Translations under genes and position numbers: made by a program
The notes under the pieces: model-generated
The model's database searches: none
What the model was told of the DNA's origin: nothing
Seen by the model: the letters and a program-made list of their open reading frames with translations, nothing else
Source: Archilochus colubris
Taxonomy: Eukaryota > Chordata > Aves > Apodiformes > Trochilidae
Direction: 5' to 3'
DNA length: 64,000 bases
Assembly: GCA_023079485.1 (NCBI GenBank)
Contig: CM041083.1
Coordinates: forward strand, 62,749,810-62,813,809
Shown: positions 62,882 through 64,000 of the stretch, one piece after another
Position numbering within the stretch: position 1 is the stretch's first letter
How the letters are laid out: each line of letters opens with the position of its first letter

Positions 62882-62985
62882 CTGTAGACATTGTTGTGAA
62901 AAGTGTTGTAGCTTCCCAGTGCGATCAGGGACCCCAACCCCAGGCCGTAGGAGAAGAAGATCTGCGTGGCTGCATCCATCCAGAC
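62882..62985 (-). CDS. SLC6A1L: SLC6A1-like exon: TM6, GAT1-type GABA transporter
   Basis: This is the first transporter exon in the window: 104 bases, ttctctgcag|gtctgg to tctacag|gtctgt. It encodes [20 protein letters not shown] and then [14 protein letters not shown](R), GAT1 284-317. SLC6 carriers move GABA or related substrates into the cell with sodium and chloride, using twelve helices in a LeuT fold. Gln291, Phe294, Ser295 and Gly297 (human GAT1 numbering), which line the chloride, sodium and GABA sites, are all present. [16 protein letters not shown] is GAT1-type; GAT2, GAT3 and BGT1 have a SFAICLGCLTALGSYN-like version. The eight exons total 951 bases (316 residues plus stop), which equals GAT1 284-599 exactly. 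Exons for TM1-TM5 lie beyond 64000. The symbol SLC6A1L is by similarity. Confidence 0.95.
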
Positions 62986-64000
62986 CTGCAGAGAAGAAGT
63001 CTGGTTTGATTCTGCCTTCTTCTGCATGGTCAGCTTGGTGGATCCTCTGAGAATGGGCACCCTTCCTCCTTTGACCAGTAGCTCAGTACTGAGGGTATGG
63101 ATGAGACACCTGGACACTTCAGTGTTTATCCTGTCTATCAGAGAGGTTGTGGGATCTACTGAGGCCAAGGTTTTAGTGTCTTTGCTCTGCCAGGCAAAGC
63201 TGTCACACCCTGGAGACAAAAAACAACCTCTTAAAAATGCCACCCATCACTCCCTTCAACTTTTGTGAACCTGCTGCCCTGGTTGTGCGAGGGAGAGGAG
63301 CACAGTGGGAGAAGTGCCTGAACTGCTGCTGGAGACCCATCCTTAGCGGGAGGGACTCCATGCTGCAGCCACATCTCCTGCAACAGCCCAGCATGGGGCT
63401 AGTCAGAGGGCTGTATGCAGACAGTGGGCTTGGCCACCCAGCCCACTGGGGTGGCCAGGACCTGCAGGCACGCTGCCACTAGGGCCACAGATGCCTGAGA
63501 TGCTGGCTGCTGACCCAAGCACCAAGGAAATGTCACTGGAACTGTCTTGAAAATTGTAGCTGTGTTACTGCCAGCTGGGCTGAACATATCTGAGGAACAG
63601 AGTTTTCCATGCCTTTCTAAACACAGGGTAAGTTAGGGGTCAGAGCTGGTGGTGCAGGTGGAGAGAAGAGTAATGGTGTGGCCCCATTTCACCTCTGGGG
63701 TGGTGATGCTGCACATTGGTTTCTCACACACGTGGCTGGAGCACTCTGCCTCCTGAAGCCACGGCCTCACTCACAGCTCCATGGGGCTCCTGCACCCCAT
63801 GCCAGGAGTTTTTAACAGAGGGCACTGAGCTGGATACATCATGAGGGACCTTGCTAGAGATCAATGTCTCCTGAGAAGGAGGAGAAGCAGGGGATCTGAG
63901 TCCTCCTTACGTGGCAAGTGCATGGAGTGTGCAGGCTGGCCCAGCAACAGATGTACATGGCCAGCTCTGTGAAACCTGTGGCTTGAGGCTGCTTCCAGGG
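62986..64000 (-). other. SLC6A1L: SLC6A1-like intron, partial
   Basis: The minus strand upstream of the TM6 exon shows no further transporter exon up to the window edge. In particular I do not find a TLPGA...F-like segment that should precede the TM6 exon in GAT1. It is taken as the 3' part of an intron. Confidence 0.75.

Noticed and set aside
50654..62985. Assignment of the transporter to SLC6A12 (BGT1) or SLC6A13 (GAT2) from mammalian synteny
   Set aside because: Residue patterns in TM6 ([16 protein letters not shown]), TM7 ([10 protein letters not shown]), TM8 (FCTVEGF) and loop 6 (WGQG) are GAT1-type, and the length fits GAT1 exactly. Synteny alone would mislead.

Overview
This is a vertebrate nuclear window, most likely from a bird. 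Coding sequence is split into short exons with GT-AG splice sites. The interspersed repeats I recognise are CR1 LINE fragments, several with the typical CR1 3' end (ATTCTATG-type repeats), and there are no mammalian SINEs or L1. Crocodilians and turtles also carry CR1, so 'bird' is an inference. I cannot name the species.

The window holds the 3' part of two convergent protein genes. On the + strand, eleven exons (6100 to 34104) encode the last 882 residues of IQSEC3 (BRAG3/SynArfGEF): IQ motif, serine/glutamate-rich linker, Sec7 ARF-GEF domain, PH domain, proline-rich tail and a PDZ-type C-terminus. The exons join in one open frame of 2649 bases including the stop. Upstream exons lie outside the window; bases 1-6099 are intron. 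The 3'UTR probably runs to about 36.68 kb, where two overlapping AATAAA signals occur.

On the - strand, eight exons (62985 down to 50654) encode the last 316 residues of an SLC6 neurotransmitter transporter. Although the mammalian neighbours of IQSEC3 are SLC6A12 and SLC6A13, these exons read as a GAT1 (SLC6A1)-type GABA transporter. They fit human GAT1 residues 284-599 with no gap, exon by exon, and all ion- and substrate-site residues expected in TM6-TM8 are present. This looks like an SLC6A1-like paralogue (SLC6A1L) kept beside IQSEC3. The first half of the gene lies beyond 64000.

Both products concern inhibitory synapses: IQSEC3 is a gephyrin-associated ARF-GEF of GABAergic postsynapses, and GAT1-type carriers clear GABA. 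About 16.5 kb separates the two stop codons, and I find no further gene there. Other points of interest are a purine-only GGGAAA hexamer array in the 10.2-kb IQSEC3 intron, a CpG-bearing block with a perfect hairpin just before the last IQSEC3 exon, and a read-through frame that would give IQSEC3 a membrane-anchor-like tail.
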